8,471 nt of DNA, taken from an uncultured Eubacteriales bacterium (lineage in GTDB: Bacteria; Bacillota; Clostridia; Christensenellales; Borkfalkiaceae). The translations under genes were made by a program, and so were the position numbers. Below the pieces are notes generated by a model. That model was given only the letters and a program-made list of their open reading frames with translations. It did not search any database and had not been told where the DNA came from. Below, in pieces: positions 1 through 6,721 of this stretch; the stretch's first letter is position 1, and every line of letters starts with the position of its first letter. The DNA is taken from NCBI GenBank assembly GCA_900547645.1, contig URHP01000063.1:1-8471 (forward strand), given 5' to 3'.

Positions 1-798
1 CCCATCGACATCTATAACGAACCCGCCAATACATTCGTCGCAGACTTCATCGGCGAAAGCAATATCTTTAACGGAACGGTCGTAGGCGAGCGCAAGGTCA
101 AATTCTGCGGCAAGACGTTCGACTGCGTGGACGATTTCGAGCGAAACGAACCGGTAGACGTCGTCGTGCGCCCCGAAGACGTGCTCATGTGCGCACCCGA
201 CGCCGGCATGCTGAAAGGGACAGTCATCTCCGTCGTATTCAAGGGCATTCACTATGAAATCACCGTGCAGGTAGGGAAATTCGAAGTCGTCGTGCAGAGC
301 ACGGAGAGCCGTACGGAAGGCGAACTGATCGGGCTCAACATTGCACCGGACGGCATCCACCTGATGAAACCCAAGTATACCTCCAACGTCTTCGACGGCG
401 TGATCACCAAGCGTAACACTGTGGAATTTGCGGACGGCGAATTCGAATGTGACGTCACGCAACTCTATCCCGGGAGTCATATCGACGAGGAAGACTATCT
501 TGTCACGGCAACGGGTGAAAAGCTTGACCTGACGGGCACGGAGGTCAGAGTGGAGATCGGGCTCGGCGACGTCACGATCAGCGACGACGAAAACGAGGGC
601 GGCACGACCGGACACATCATCTCCATCATTTATAAGGGCGACCATTACCGTCTCATCGTGCGCACCGAGGGCGAAGACGAGGAGGACTTCGTATTCGCAA
701 CAGACGATCTGTGGAACGAAAATGACCGCGTCTCCGTCATTGTGCCGAAGGACAAGATCAAACTTACCCTCAAGCATGTGGAGGACAAGAAGAAATGA
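1..798 (+). CDS. potA: PotA, spermidine/putrescine ABC transporter ATP-binding protein (3' part, N-terminus outside window)
   Basis: This is the C-terminal 265 residues of the ATPase subunit of a polyamine importer; the reading frame is open from base 1. The first visible residues (PIDIYNEPANTFVADFIGES) match the linker after the nucleotide-binding domain of PotA/MalK-type ATPases. The Walker A, Walker B and signature motifs must lie upstream of the window. What follows is the regulatory TOBE/OB region, including the typical VRPEDV motif at window residues 57-62. The region is much longer than the roughly 140 residues that follow this linker in E. coli PotA. Inspection shows why: an NIFNGTV...GTVISVVFKGIHY...IHLMK unit (about residues 22-123) is followed by a similar NVFDGVI...GHIISIIYKGDHY...IKLTLK unit (about 129-257), a tandem copy of the module. 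The stop codon TGA overlaps the potB start in ATGA. The family call is firm; a spermidine versus putrescine preference cannot be read from this. Confidence 0.93.
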   Translation, partial: PIDIYNEPANTFVADFIGESNIFNGTVVGERKVKFCGKTFDCVDDFERNEPVDVVVRPEDVLMCAPDAGMLKGTVISVVFKGIHYEITVQVGKFEVVVQSTESRTEGELIGLNIAPDGIHLMKPKYTSNVFDGVITKRNTVEFADGEFECDVTQLYPGSHIDEEDYLVTATGEKLDLTGTEVRVEIGLGDVTISDDENEGGTTGHIISIIYKGDHYRLIVRTEGEDEEDFVFATDDLWNENDRVSVIVPKDKIKLTLKHVEDKKK

Positions 799-1583
799 AG
801 CTGCGCTTTTCCAGAAAGCTGCTGGGCATCCCCTACGCTGTCTTTCTCATCTTCTTTGTCATCATTCCCATGCTGGTCATCCTCTTTTATGCCTTTACGG
901 ACAAAGAGATGCACCTCTCCTTCGGGAATTTCATCCAGTTTTTCTCCGATCCGACCAAGCTCAGCACCATCGTCTATTCCCTTGTCATCGCATTCATCAC
1001 GACGGCGGTGTGCCTGCTGATCGCCTATCCCGTCGCCTATATCCTGGCACGGAGCAAGATGAAGAAAAAGTTTGTCATTCTGCTGCTCTTTGTTACCCCT
1101 ATGTGGATCAACTTCGTTCTCCGCATCAATGCGATCAGAGAGCTCCTTGCATGGATCGGACTTCTCGGCGAAGCAAACTATTTCAATACCATCTTCGGCA
1201 TGGTCTACGACTTCCTGCCGTTCATGATCCTTCCCCTGTATACGACCATGCTCAAAATCGACGAAAGCCTGTATGAAGCGAGCGCCGATCTCGGCGGAGG
1301 CGCCTTCACGACGTTTACGCGCGTCACGCTCCCCCTCTCCATGCCCGGCGTTGCCAGCGGCATTACGATGGTCTTCCTTCCTTCCATGACCAACTACGTC
1401 GTATCCGACATGCTGGGGAATTCAAAAGTCACCATCATCGGCAAATTTATCTACGAATACTTCGGAACCAACTGGCACATGGGATCGATGGTCGCACTCA
1501 TCCTGCTCATCGTCGTATTCCTTTCCACCTGGCTGACGGGCGGTTTCAAAGAAGATGAAACGGTAAGGGGGGCAAATCTGTGA
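795..1583 (+). CDS. potB: PotB, polyamine ABC transporter permease
   Basis: This is one of the two inner-membrane permease subunits of the polyamine importer, 262 residues. I see about six hydrophobic segments (near residues 12-34, 60-85, 93-110, 131-152, 184-206 and 229-250). The cytoplasmic EAA loop, which docks onto the ATPase, is at 161-180 (EASADLGGG...RVTLP). This is the binding-protein-dependent transport permease layout, and its position directly after potA and before a second permease identifies it as PotB. The ATG lies in the overlap ATGA with the potA stop. A GGAGG inside the potA end (780-784) lies 10 nt upstream, a slightly long spacing that suggests translational coupling to potA. 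The stop TGA overlaps the GTG start of potC. The length is close to the usual 260-285 residues. Confidence 0.94.
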   Translation: MKLRFSRKLLGIPYAVFLIFFVIIPMLVILFYAFTDKEMHLSFGNFIQFFSDPTKLSTIVYSLVIAFITTAVCLLIAYPVAYILARSKMKKKFVILLLFVTPMWINFVLRINAIRELLAWIGLLGEANYFNTIFGMVYDFLPFMILPLYTTMLKIDESLYEASADLGGGAFTTFTRVTLPLSMPGVASGITMVFLPSMTNYVVSDMLGNSKVTIIGKFIYEYFGTNWHMGSMVALILLIVVFLSTWLTGGFKEDETVRGANL

Positions 1584-2395
1584 ACAAGAAGGCTCTTGTA
1601 ATCAAATGCATCAAGGCAGCGTTTATCGGGATCGTGCTCCTTCTGCTGTATGCTCCCATTCTGCTGCTCGCCGTCTACAGCTTCATCGGCACCGACGTCA
1701 TCGGAACTTCGGGCGAATTTTCCTTTGAACACTATACCGCACTATTTACCGATTCGCAGGTCCTGACGATGATCGGCAACACGCTCGGGCTCGCATTCGC
1801 ATCCGCAGCGCTCTCCACCGTACTCGGCACGCTCGGCGCGCTCGGCATGTACTACAGCAAGCGCCGCGTAAAAGCGGCGATGGGTGCGATTTCCCGCATC
1901 CCCATCATCAATGCGGAGATCGTTACGGCACTGTCGCTCGCGATCATGTTCGTTGTGTTCGGGCTGCCAAAATCCTACTTCACGCTGCTGATGGGACACA
2001 TGGTCATCTGTACGCCCTTCGTCGTACTGTCCGTTATGCCGAAACTCAAACAAATGGACAATTCCCTCTATGAAGCGGCACTCGATCTCGGCGCATCGCC
2101 CGCAAAGGCGCTGTTCAAGGTCGTTCTTCCGCAGATCATTCCCGGCGTCATTTCCGGTTTTATGCTGGCGATCACGCTCTCGCTGGACGATTATATCGTC
2201 ACCGTCTACACCCGCCCTTCGGGATTCGACACCATTTCCACCTATGTGTTTAATGCGACCATCCGCGGCAACGCGCATACGGCGGAAACGCTTTCCTCGT
2301 TCTGGGCACTGACGACCATCATCTTCGTCGTCATCCTCATCGTCGTTATTACTGCAAATCTTGCAGGCCGCAGAAGAAAGGAGGTCGGAAAATGA
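1580..2395 (+). CDS. potC: PotC, polyamine ABC transporter permease
   Basis: This is the second permease subunit, 271 residues, which pairs with PotB to form the membrane channel. About six membrane segments are visible (near 14-36, 63-90, 105-128, 132-155, 186-206 and 239-261). The EAA loop is at 165-184 (EAALDLGAS...FKVVLP), and SLDDYIVT at 201-208 is a motif I associate with PotC. The start is GTG, chosen because it overlaps the potB stop (GTGA) and is preceded by AAGGGGGG at about 1565-1572 with 7 nt spacing. The next ATG in frame would remove part of the first membrane helix. The C-terminus is basic (RRRK). The stop TGA overlaps the potD start as ATGA. No missing motif is apparent. Confidence 0.94.
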   Translation: MNKKALVIKCIKAAFIGIVLLLLYAPILLLAVYSFIGTDVIGTSGEFSFEHYTALFTDSQVLTMIGNTLGLAFASAALSTVLGTLGALGMYYSKRRVKAAMGAISRIPIINAEIVTALSLAIMFVVFGLPKSYFTLLMGHMVICTPFVVLSVMPKLKQMDNSLYEAALDLGASPAKALFKVVLPQIIPGVISGFMLAITLSLDDYIVTVYTRPSGFDTISTYVFNATIRGNAHTAETLSSFWALTTIIFVVILIVVITANLAGRRRKEVGK

Positions 2396-3918
2396 GAAAA
2401 AAACGCATCGGCGCACTTGCACTCGCCGCGATCGCAGCCCTTCCGACACTTCTGATCGCATCCGGCTGCGGCAGCGATCAGACGGTCGTCCTGCGCGTAT
2501 TTAACTGGGAAGAGTACATTGACGAAGGCGGGGAAGATTCCTGGGACGGAACGGAAGACGCCCCCGCCATGATCGAACGCTTTGAAAGCTGGTATGAAGA
2601 ACAGTACGGCACCCCCATCCGCGTGGAATATTCCACTTTCGGCACCAATGAAGACATGTATAATCAGCTTCAGCTCGGCGACACGTACGATCTTCTGTGC
2701 CCTTCCGAGTACATGATCATGAAACTTGCCGCAGAGGACTATCTGCAGCCATACGACGAGGATTTCCTTGATCCCTCCATCGAAGGCAACTATTACGCGC
2801 AAAACGTCTCCCCCTATATCAGAAATATGTTCGAAAGCAACCGCATCAACAAAAAGGATGCTGACGACACGGCGACGTGGAGCGACTATGCCGCCGGCTA
2901 CATGTGGGGCGTGACGGGATTCATTTACAACACCGACTATGTGGAGCTTGATGACCTGACACAGCTCGGCTGGGACGTCATGCGCGCGCCGCAATACCGC
3001 AACAAAGTGACCACCAAAGACAACGTTCGCGACTCCTATTTTGTCGCTCTTGCGATCTGCTATCGCGACGAGATCGCCGCGCTTGACCGGAACGCCCCCG
3101 ATTACGGCGTAAAACTTGCCGAAATCCTCAACCGGACAGATGACGAGACCATCGATCGGGTGGAAACGATCATGCGGGAGATGGATGAAAACATCTACGG
3201 CTACGAAACGGATACAGGCAAGGCAGACATCGTCAACGGAAATATCTGGCTCAACTTTGCATGGAGCGGCGACGCCGTATATGCCATGGATCTTGCCGAA
3301 GAAGAGGACGGCGTCAGCCTCAACTTCTTCATCCCGGAAGACTGCGCAAACCTCTGGTTTGACGGTTGGGTGATGCCGAAAGGCGCCAACAAACAGGCGG
3401 CGCAGGCATTCGTCAACTTTCTCTCCATGCCGGAAAACGCCGTGCGCAACATGTACTATATCGGCTATTCCGGCGTGATTGCCGGCGAAGAAGTGCTCGA
3501 CTACGTCAAAGAGTGCTACGAAATCGATCCCGAAGAATATGAAAGCGAAGAGGATTATACGACCTATAATCTCTCCTACTTCTTCGGCGACACCGTGGAA
3601 GAAGGCGAAGCCGTATTCCTTGCCGACCGCGAACAAGCGGAGTCCCGCCAGCTCCACGCGCACTATCCGACATACGAAGTGACGCGCCGCTGTGCAGTCA
3701 TGGATTATTACGGAGAAGAAGCCAACGAAAGCATCAACGAACTCTGGTCGCGCATCAAGAGTGAAACGCTGGATACCTGGGCGATCGTCGTGATCTGCGT
3801 CGGGATCGTCCTTGTCGTTGCCGCCGTTCTGATGATGAAATTCGGCGGTAAGATCGACTTTTTCCGACTCCCTCCCAAAAAGGGATATAAATTGGTCAAA
3901 CAGGAAAACTGCAAATAA
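2392..3918 (+). CDS. potD: PotD-like polyamine-binding lipoprotein with extra C-terminal membrane helix
   Basis: This is the extracellular solute-binding subunit that captures polyamine and delivers it to PotBC. The start ATG overlaps the potC stop and has AAAGGAGG (2377-2384) 7 nt upstream. The N-terminus is a lipoprotein signal (MRKKR, a hydrophobic stretch, then ASGC with Cys26 as the predicted lipidated residue). Compared with E. coli PotD from memory, the aromatic pocket residues look retained: W39 and Y42 in FNWEEY, S105 and Y107, W291, W322 and D324, and Y359. Two acidic ligands appear altered, with N211 and D214 where E. coli has Asp168 and Glu171. At 508 residues it is about 150 longer than E. 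coli PotD. The extra length comes from an acidic insert after residue 43, an acidic stretch near 370-420, and a C-terminal transmembrane helix (about 463-483) with a 25-residue basic tail. It is the last gene of the operon. The binding-protein call is strong; the exact substrate is inferred. Confidence 0.92.
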   Translation: MRKKRIGALALAAIAALPTLLIASGCGSDQTVVLRVFNWEEYIDEGGEDSWDGTEDAPAMIERFESWYEEQYGTPIRVEYSTFGTNEDMYNQLQLGDTYDLLCPSEYMIMKLAAEDYLQPYDEDFLDPSIEGNYYAQNVSPYIRNMFESNRINKKDADDTATWSDYAAGYMWGVTGFIYNTDYVELDDLTQLGWDVMRAPQYRNKVTTKDNVRDSYFVALAICYRDEIAALDRNAPDYGVKLAEILNRTDDETIDRVETIMREMDENIYGYETDTGKADIVNGNIWLNFAWSGDAVYAMDLAEEEDGVSLNFFIPEDCANLWFDGWVMPKGANKQAAQAFVNFLSMPENAVRNMYYIGYSGVIAGEEVLDYVKECYEIDPEEYESEEDYTTYNLSYFFGDTVEEGEAVFLADREQAESRQLHAHYPTYEVTRRCAVMDYYGEEANESINELWSRIKSETLDTWAIVVICVGIVLVVAAVLMMKFGGKIDFFRLPPKKGYKLVKQENCK

Positions 3919-3930
3919 GCCAAATACAAC

Positions 3931-3961
3931 AAAAAGGCGGGCTATCATGCCCGTCTTTTTT
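3931..3961. terminator. Bidirectional Rho-independent terminator, potD / membrane protein junction
   Basis: The left arm AAAAAGGCGGGC (3931-3942) pairs with GCCCGTCTTTTT (3949-3960) around a six-base loop, with one G-U pair. It starts 12 nt after the potD stop and 10 nt before the stop of the converging minus-strand gene. A T run follows the stem on both strands, so it can end transcription from either side. Confidence 0.9.
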
Positions 3962-3970
3962 ATAGTTGTT

Positions 3971-4669
3971 TCAATCTGCGCAAATCCCCTTCTTTCGCGC
4001 ATAGCGCAAGATCTGCCGATAATATCCCTTCCATATCCGTCCGTTCCAGGTCCATTTCCCGTTCCGATAGAGAAATTCGTCTTTCCCCTGCTTCCCTTTC
4101 AGACGGACGGAACAGCGGATCGCCGTCAACGAGACCGCGCTCCGATCGAGATAGGTAAACATCCCGTAAAGGACCAGATACGCAACGTCCGACGGTTCAA
4201 GCGTCTGCAGAAATGCACTCAGATCGATCTCAAGGCGATGATCCGCACGCTCCAATACGGCGCCCGTCAACTGACGGTTATCTTCCGCCGCAATTTCGAT
4301 AACAAAGGAAAGCAGACCGTTTTCCTCATGCCATCCGTCGGCAAAAAATTCCCGTGCGTATAGCAGCAACGCTGCGGCATATACGGGTTTGCGCCTTCCG
4401 TTATCATCCCGCCCGCTCAGCTTTGCACCGATCAACGAAAATATGATCACTACCGCGAAGCCGACTGCCCCGAGCACGATCCCAAGCGTCTGAAGCGCCG
4501 GCGTTCTCATCTCTTCCGGAAGCCAGTCCATACAGACGAGCGCGCCGATCAGCAACAAAATGCCCACAACCGGTCCAATCCACAGCCATTTTCTGAACTG
4601 TTTTCCCTTTCTCAAATCGGAAAGCTGTCGCTGAAAAGGTTCGGATGCAATATATTCCTGAAATGTCAT
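3971..4669 (-). CDS. Unrecognised membrane protein with two N-terminal transmembrane segments
   Basis: I do not recognise this 232-residue protein. It has a polar N-terminus ([16 protein letters not shown]) and two hydrophobic segments at about 28-48 and 61-84, separated by a short loop with acidic residues. A soluble domain of about 145 residues follows. That domain contains a mixed charged and hydrophobic region (about 97-190) and a basic, aromatic C-terminus ([22 protein letters not shown], given here as residues 205-226). Both ends of the helix pair carry positive charge (RKGKQFRK before, GRRK after), so both termini probably face the cytoplasm. The ATG at 4669 is preceded by GAGGGCAGG, a modest ribosome site. 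It lies downstream of the SPFH gene on the same strand with a 126-nt gap, so it may be co-transcribed or use its own promoter. It shares the two-helix-plus-soluble-domain shape of its neighbour but no visible sequence similarity. It is a real gene by its position between terminator and neighbour; its function is unknown. Confidence 0.75.
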   Translation of the reverse strand: MTFQEYIASEPFQRQLSDLRKGKQFRKWLWIGPVVGILLLIGALVCMDWLPEEMRTPALQTLGIVLGAVGFAVVIIFSLIGAKLSGRDDNGRRKPVYAAALLLYAREFFADGWHEENGLLSFVIEIAAEDNRQLTGAVLERADHRLEIDLSAFLQTLEPSDVAYLVLYGMFTYLDRSAVSLTAIRCSVRLKGKQGKDEFLYRNGKWTWNGRIWKGYYRQILRYARKKGICAD

Positions 4670-4750
4670 GCGATGCCTGCCCTCGTCAAAAATAGCGAGC
4701 TATACAACCACAATAGGAAATCAACGCATGCTTTTCCCAAACACTGATGT

Positions 4751-4759
4751 ATTATGCCA
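4751..4759 (-). promoter_or_regulatory. Possible extended -10 promoter for the two-helix membrane protein gene
   Basis: On the minus strand this reads TGGCATAAT, an extended -10 (TGn plus a 5/6 match to TATAAT). No convincing -35 hexamer lies 17 nt upstream (TATTTT). It would start a transcript near 4744 with an untranslated leader of about 75 nt. The site is weak; read-through from the SPFH gene is the alternative, since I find no strong terminator between the two genes. Confidence 0.3.
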
Positions 4760-4795
4760 CACATACTACTATCAAAATAGGTCTGTTTTTTCTAT

Positions 4796-5722
4796 TTACA
4801 TCAAACTACCGCTGTTTACAATGGGCTGCGCATCCTTATTTCCGCACAGCACCACCAACAGATTGCTGACCATCTGCGCTTTCTTTTCGTCGTCAAGCGT
4901 GACGATCTCTTCATCCGAGAGCTTATCGAGCGCCATTTTCACCATGGAAACAGCCCCTTCCACGATCTTCTGTCTGGCAGCGATGATCGCCGATGCCTGC
5001 TGCCGCTGCAGCATTGCCGCAGCGATCTCCGGCGCGTATGCAAGGTGCGAAATACGCGCTTCCAGAATCTCGATCCCTGCCATATCGGCGCGCGTCTGAA
5101 TTTCCTCTTTGAGAATGTCCGCAACTTCCTGCGCCGATCCGCGCAGCGATTTTTCATCGCCGTTTGACGAAACATCATAGGGATACTGCCGCGCAACCTG
5201 ACGGATCGCCGCATCGCATTGCGTTGAAAGATATGCCATGTAGTTGTCCACGTTGAATACCGCACGTGCTGTATTCGTAATGCGCCAGATCACGACAACG
5301 GAGATTTCAATGGGATTGCCTTCTTCGTCATTGACCTTCTGCTTTTCGTTATTCAGCGTCATCGCTTTCAGCGAGAGTTTTTTGGCAGAGCCCATCGTCG
5401 CGCGCGCAGGATTGACCGCCGCGCAGAACGGATTTACCCAATAAAATCCGTCGCGTTTCAGGGAGCCATAGTATTTTCCGAACAGCGTAAAGACATAGGA
5501 CTCGTTCGGCTGAAGCGTCTTGAATCCGCATAGCATGACGATCCCCACAAAAAACAGCACGATCCCCAAGACCATGATCGCGGCAAGCGCCGGGATCTGA
5601 TCCGTGTATACCGCCCCGACGGCAAACATGGCGATTCCGCCGATCATCACAAGCAGCACAACAACGAGCATCACCCAGCCGTTCTTTTCCCGCGCGCGCT
5701 TTTCATTGATCTCTTTTTCCAT
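4796..5722 (-). CDS. SPFH/band-7 domain membrane protein (stomatin/prohibitin-like)
   Basis: This 308-residue protein belongs to the SPFH (stomatin, prohibitin, flotillin, HflK/C) superfamily, which forms oligomeric scaffolds at the membrane. A charged N-terminus ([16 protein letters not shown]) precedes two hydrophobic segments (about 16-38 and 44-65). The SPFH core follows from about 68, with [26 protein letters not shown], and a strand with ISVVVIWRI near 140-148. After the core comes the typical Ala/Gln/Arg-rich helical region ([20 protein letters not shown], 238-257), a likely coiled coil to about 285, then a tail ending [10 protein letters not shown]. The tail resembles that of one bacterial SPFH clade as I remember it. 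The start has GGAGGTGG at 5733-5726, with the GGAGG core 6 nt from the ATG. No NfeD-like partner is next to it; its downstream neighbour is an unrecognised two-helix membrane protein. The family call is strong, the cellular role unknown. Confidence 0.9.
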   Translation of the reverse strand: MEKEINEKRAREKNGWVMLVVVLLVMIGGIAMFAVGAVYTDQIPALAAIMVLGIVLFFVGIVMLCGFKTLQPNESYVFTLFGKYYGSLKRDGFYWVNPFCAAVNPARATMGSAKKLSLKAMTLNNEKQKVNDEEGNPIEISVVVIWRITNTARAVFNVDNYMAYLSTQCDAAIRQVARQYPYDVSSNGDEKSLRGSAQEVADILKEEIQTRADMAGIEILEARISHLAYAPEIAAAMLQRQQASAIIAARQKIVEGAVSMVKMALDKLSDEEIVTLDDEKKAQMVSNLLVVLCGNKDAQPIVNSGSLM

Positions 5723-5733
5723 TTTCCACCTCC

Positions 5734-5750
5734 GTATGCCTGTTGCATAC
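5734..5750 (-). promoter_or_regulatory. Inverted repeat at the predicted 5' end of the SPFH mRNA
   Basis: GTATGC (5734-5739) and GCATAC (5745-5750) are perfect 6-bp arms around a 5-nt loop. On the minus strand the hairpin would begin at or within one or two bases of the predicted transcript start (about 5751), and it directly abuts the GGAGG ribosome site (5733-5729). It could be a 5'-terminal stabilising stem-loop, a translation control element or a protein-binding site. Confidence 0.45.
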
Positions 5751-5757
5751 CTTCTTC

Positions 5758-5786
5758 ATGGTATCATACCCCGCCGCATATGTCAA
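5758..5786 (-). promoter_or_regulatory. Promoter of the SPFH gene
   Basis: On the minus strand there is a perfect -35 TTGACA (5786-5781), a 17-nt spacer, and a -10 TACCAT (5763-5758) preceded by TGA, which gives an extended -10. Transcription would start near 5751, leaving a leader of about 28 nt. The palindrome GGTATCATACC (5760-5770) overlaps the -10 and could be an operator. Confidence 0.65.
5760..5770. promoter_or_regulatory. Palindrome overlapping the -10 of the SPFH promoter, operator candidate
   Basis: GGTAT-C-ATACC is a perfect 5-bp inverted repeat around one base. It covers most of the -10 and the TG extension. The half-site CATACC recurs at 5746-5751, 19 bp away, and a GTAT half-site recurs at 5734. 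A bound repressor here would block the promoter; this is inference from position. Confidence 0.35.
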
Positions 5787-5824
5787 GATGCAAAGCAATA
5801 ATTCCGACTTTTTCCGCCGAAAAC

Positions 5825-5853
5825 TTGACAAGCGCAGAATGATGCGCTATACT
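5825..5853 (+). promoter_or_regulatory. Promoter of the seven-span membrane protein gene, with inverted repeat in the spacer
   Basis: There is a perfect -35 TTGACA (5825-5830), a 17-nt spacer and -10 TATACT (5848-5853), a near-consensus housekeeping promoter. Transcription would start near 5860, which excludes in-frame ATG codons further upstream and supports the ATG at 5884. The spacer is an inverted repeat, AGCGCA-gaatga-TGCGCT (5831-5848), a candidate operator. Confidence 0.8.
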
Positions 5854-5883
5854 GTAATAAAAATATATGACAAGGCAGAAAAG

Positions 5884-6684
5884 ATGAACGAAATTATTGC
5901 GCGGAGACAGTTTTATCCGCTCTATATCTGGCTGGACATCGCATTTCTGATTATTTTTGCAGCGCTGTTGCTGCTCCGCAGAAAATATATGACGGTGCTT
6001 GTCGGGCTCTGCTTCGGCGTGATCTACTTTTTAGTAGATTACGGACTCTTTCACCTTGTATTTCACGCCCGCAGCATTCAGAACGGCGACTTGTTCGGCG
6101 TGCTGCTCTGGATGTCGATGAGCTACGGATTCACCAATTTCGTATGGATCTGGCTGTGGATCTCAAAGGACAAACGTCTGCTTGAATGGTCGGTCTTTAT
6201 TCTCCTTTGGTGGCTCTGCTGTCCGATGCTCGCCTCGACGTTCGGCAGTCATGAGACGCCCATCATCATCCAACGGACAACGGGCTCCTACCACGGTTGG
6301 ATGGCGCTGCTCCTCTTTCTCGGCTACGCGGGGCTCATCGTCTGGAACCTCTTTCAGAAAGACCGATCCCGGCGTGTCAATTTGCTCTGGCTGCTCGCAA
6401 TCGGCATTCTAGTGCAGTTCGGGTGGGAAACAGGTCTGCTTCTGGGCGGGATCCGCAGCGCCGGATTTGAAAATTTTTCAGACAAACTTCTGACGCTTGT
6501 CACCAATTCCCTGCTCGAAACCAACCTCGGCATGCCGTATATCTATCTGATCTTCCTCGCTTTTTCAGCCCGCTTCACCGAAAAACTGAAAAAACGGGAA
6601 CATCCACTTACTCTGTTCGAACGGCTTGCGGAAAACAACGCCGAACGCGTCCGCGGGGAAGACCTCTCCGAATATCTTGCATAA
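5884..6684 (+). CDS. Unrecognised multi-spanning membrane protein (about seven helices)
   Basis: I do not recognise this 266-residue protein. It is very hydrophobic and rich in Trp, Phe and Leu, with about seven likely membrane helices (near residues 11-31, 35-60, 72-93, 99-120, 135-156, 164-188 and 202-227). The cytoplasmic tail of about 38 residues is charged (RFTEKLKKREHPL...). Polar or charged residues fall inside predicted helices: D52 and H57, N85, Q178 and E182, and N208 and E212. That is unusual for a purely structural protein and hints at a transporter, channel or membrane enzyme. The start at 5884 is chosen because a strong promoter (5825-5853) lies just upstream, and AAGG at 5872-5875 gives a usable ribosome site 8 nt away. 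The frame stays open back to 5743, but that stretch covers the promoter and reads as polar, non-membrane sequence. It is a single gene ending in its own terminator. Confidence 0.8.
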   Translation: MNEIIARRQFYPLYIWLDIAFLIIFAALLLLRRKYMTVLVGLCFGVIYFLVDYGLFHLVFHARSIQNGDLFGVLLWMSMSYGFTNFVWIWLWISKDKRLLEWSVFILLWWLCCPMLASTFGSHETPIIIQRTTGSYHGWMALLLFLGYAGLIVWNLFQKDRSRRVNLLWLLAIGILVQFGWETGLLLGGIRSAGFENFSDKLLTLVTNSLLETNLGMPYIYLIFLAFSARFTEKLKKREHPLTLFERLAENNAERVRGEDLSEYLA

Positions 6685-6717
6685 AAAAATGTGCGCCCGC
6701 AGCGGCGCGCATTTTTT
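6684..6717. terminator. Bidirectional Rho-independent terminator between convergent genes
   Basis: The 14-base arm AAAAAATGTGCGCC (6684-6697) pairs with GGCGCGCATTTTTT (6704-6717) around the loop CGCAGC, with one wobble pair. It begins on the last base of the upstream TAA stop and ends 4 nt before the stop of the converging minus-strand gene. A and T runs at the two ends allow termination in both directions. Confidence 0.92.
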
Positions 6718-6721
6718 ATGA

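Noticed and set aside
1742..2461. A 239-codon open frame on the minus strand opposite potC.
   Set aside because: Its product is a highly charged, Arg/Asp/Glu/His-rich sequence, typical of the antisense reading of a hydrophobic membrane protein gene. potC itself has a clear family match.
3916..3970. Two separate terminators, one for each converging gene.
   Set aside because: Only one hairpin is present, and its arms carry A and T runs on both sides, so one bidirectional terminator explains the junction.
2242..4002. A very long open frame (586 codons) on the minus strand, opposite potD and the end of potC.
   Set aside because: It runs antisense through a clear PotD coding region and across the strong terminator. 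Its protein is a low-sense mix of Val, Phe, His and Asp without recognisable motifs. It is best explained by stop-poor codon use in potD (few TTA, CTA or TCA codons in that register). Ribosome profiling would be needed to revive it.
4774..4797. Weak hairpin (AAATAG ... CTATTT on the minus strand) just after the SPFH gene, as a possible terminator.
   Set aside because: The stem is six A/T-rich pairs with an 11-nt loop and no T run after it, so it is unlikely to terminate transcription.
5743..5883. N-terminal extension of the seven-span membrane protein starting at an upstream in-frame ATG.
   Set aside because: The extension covers both the -35 and -10 of a near-consensus promoter, so it would not be in the transcript, and its residues are polar and unlike the rest of the protein.
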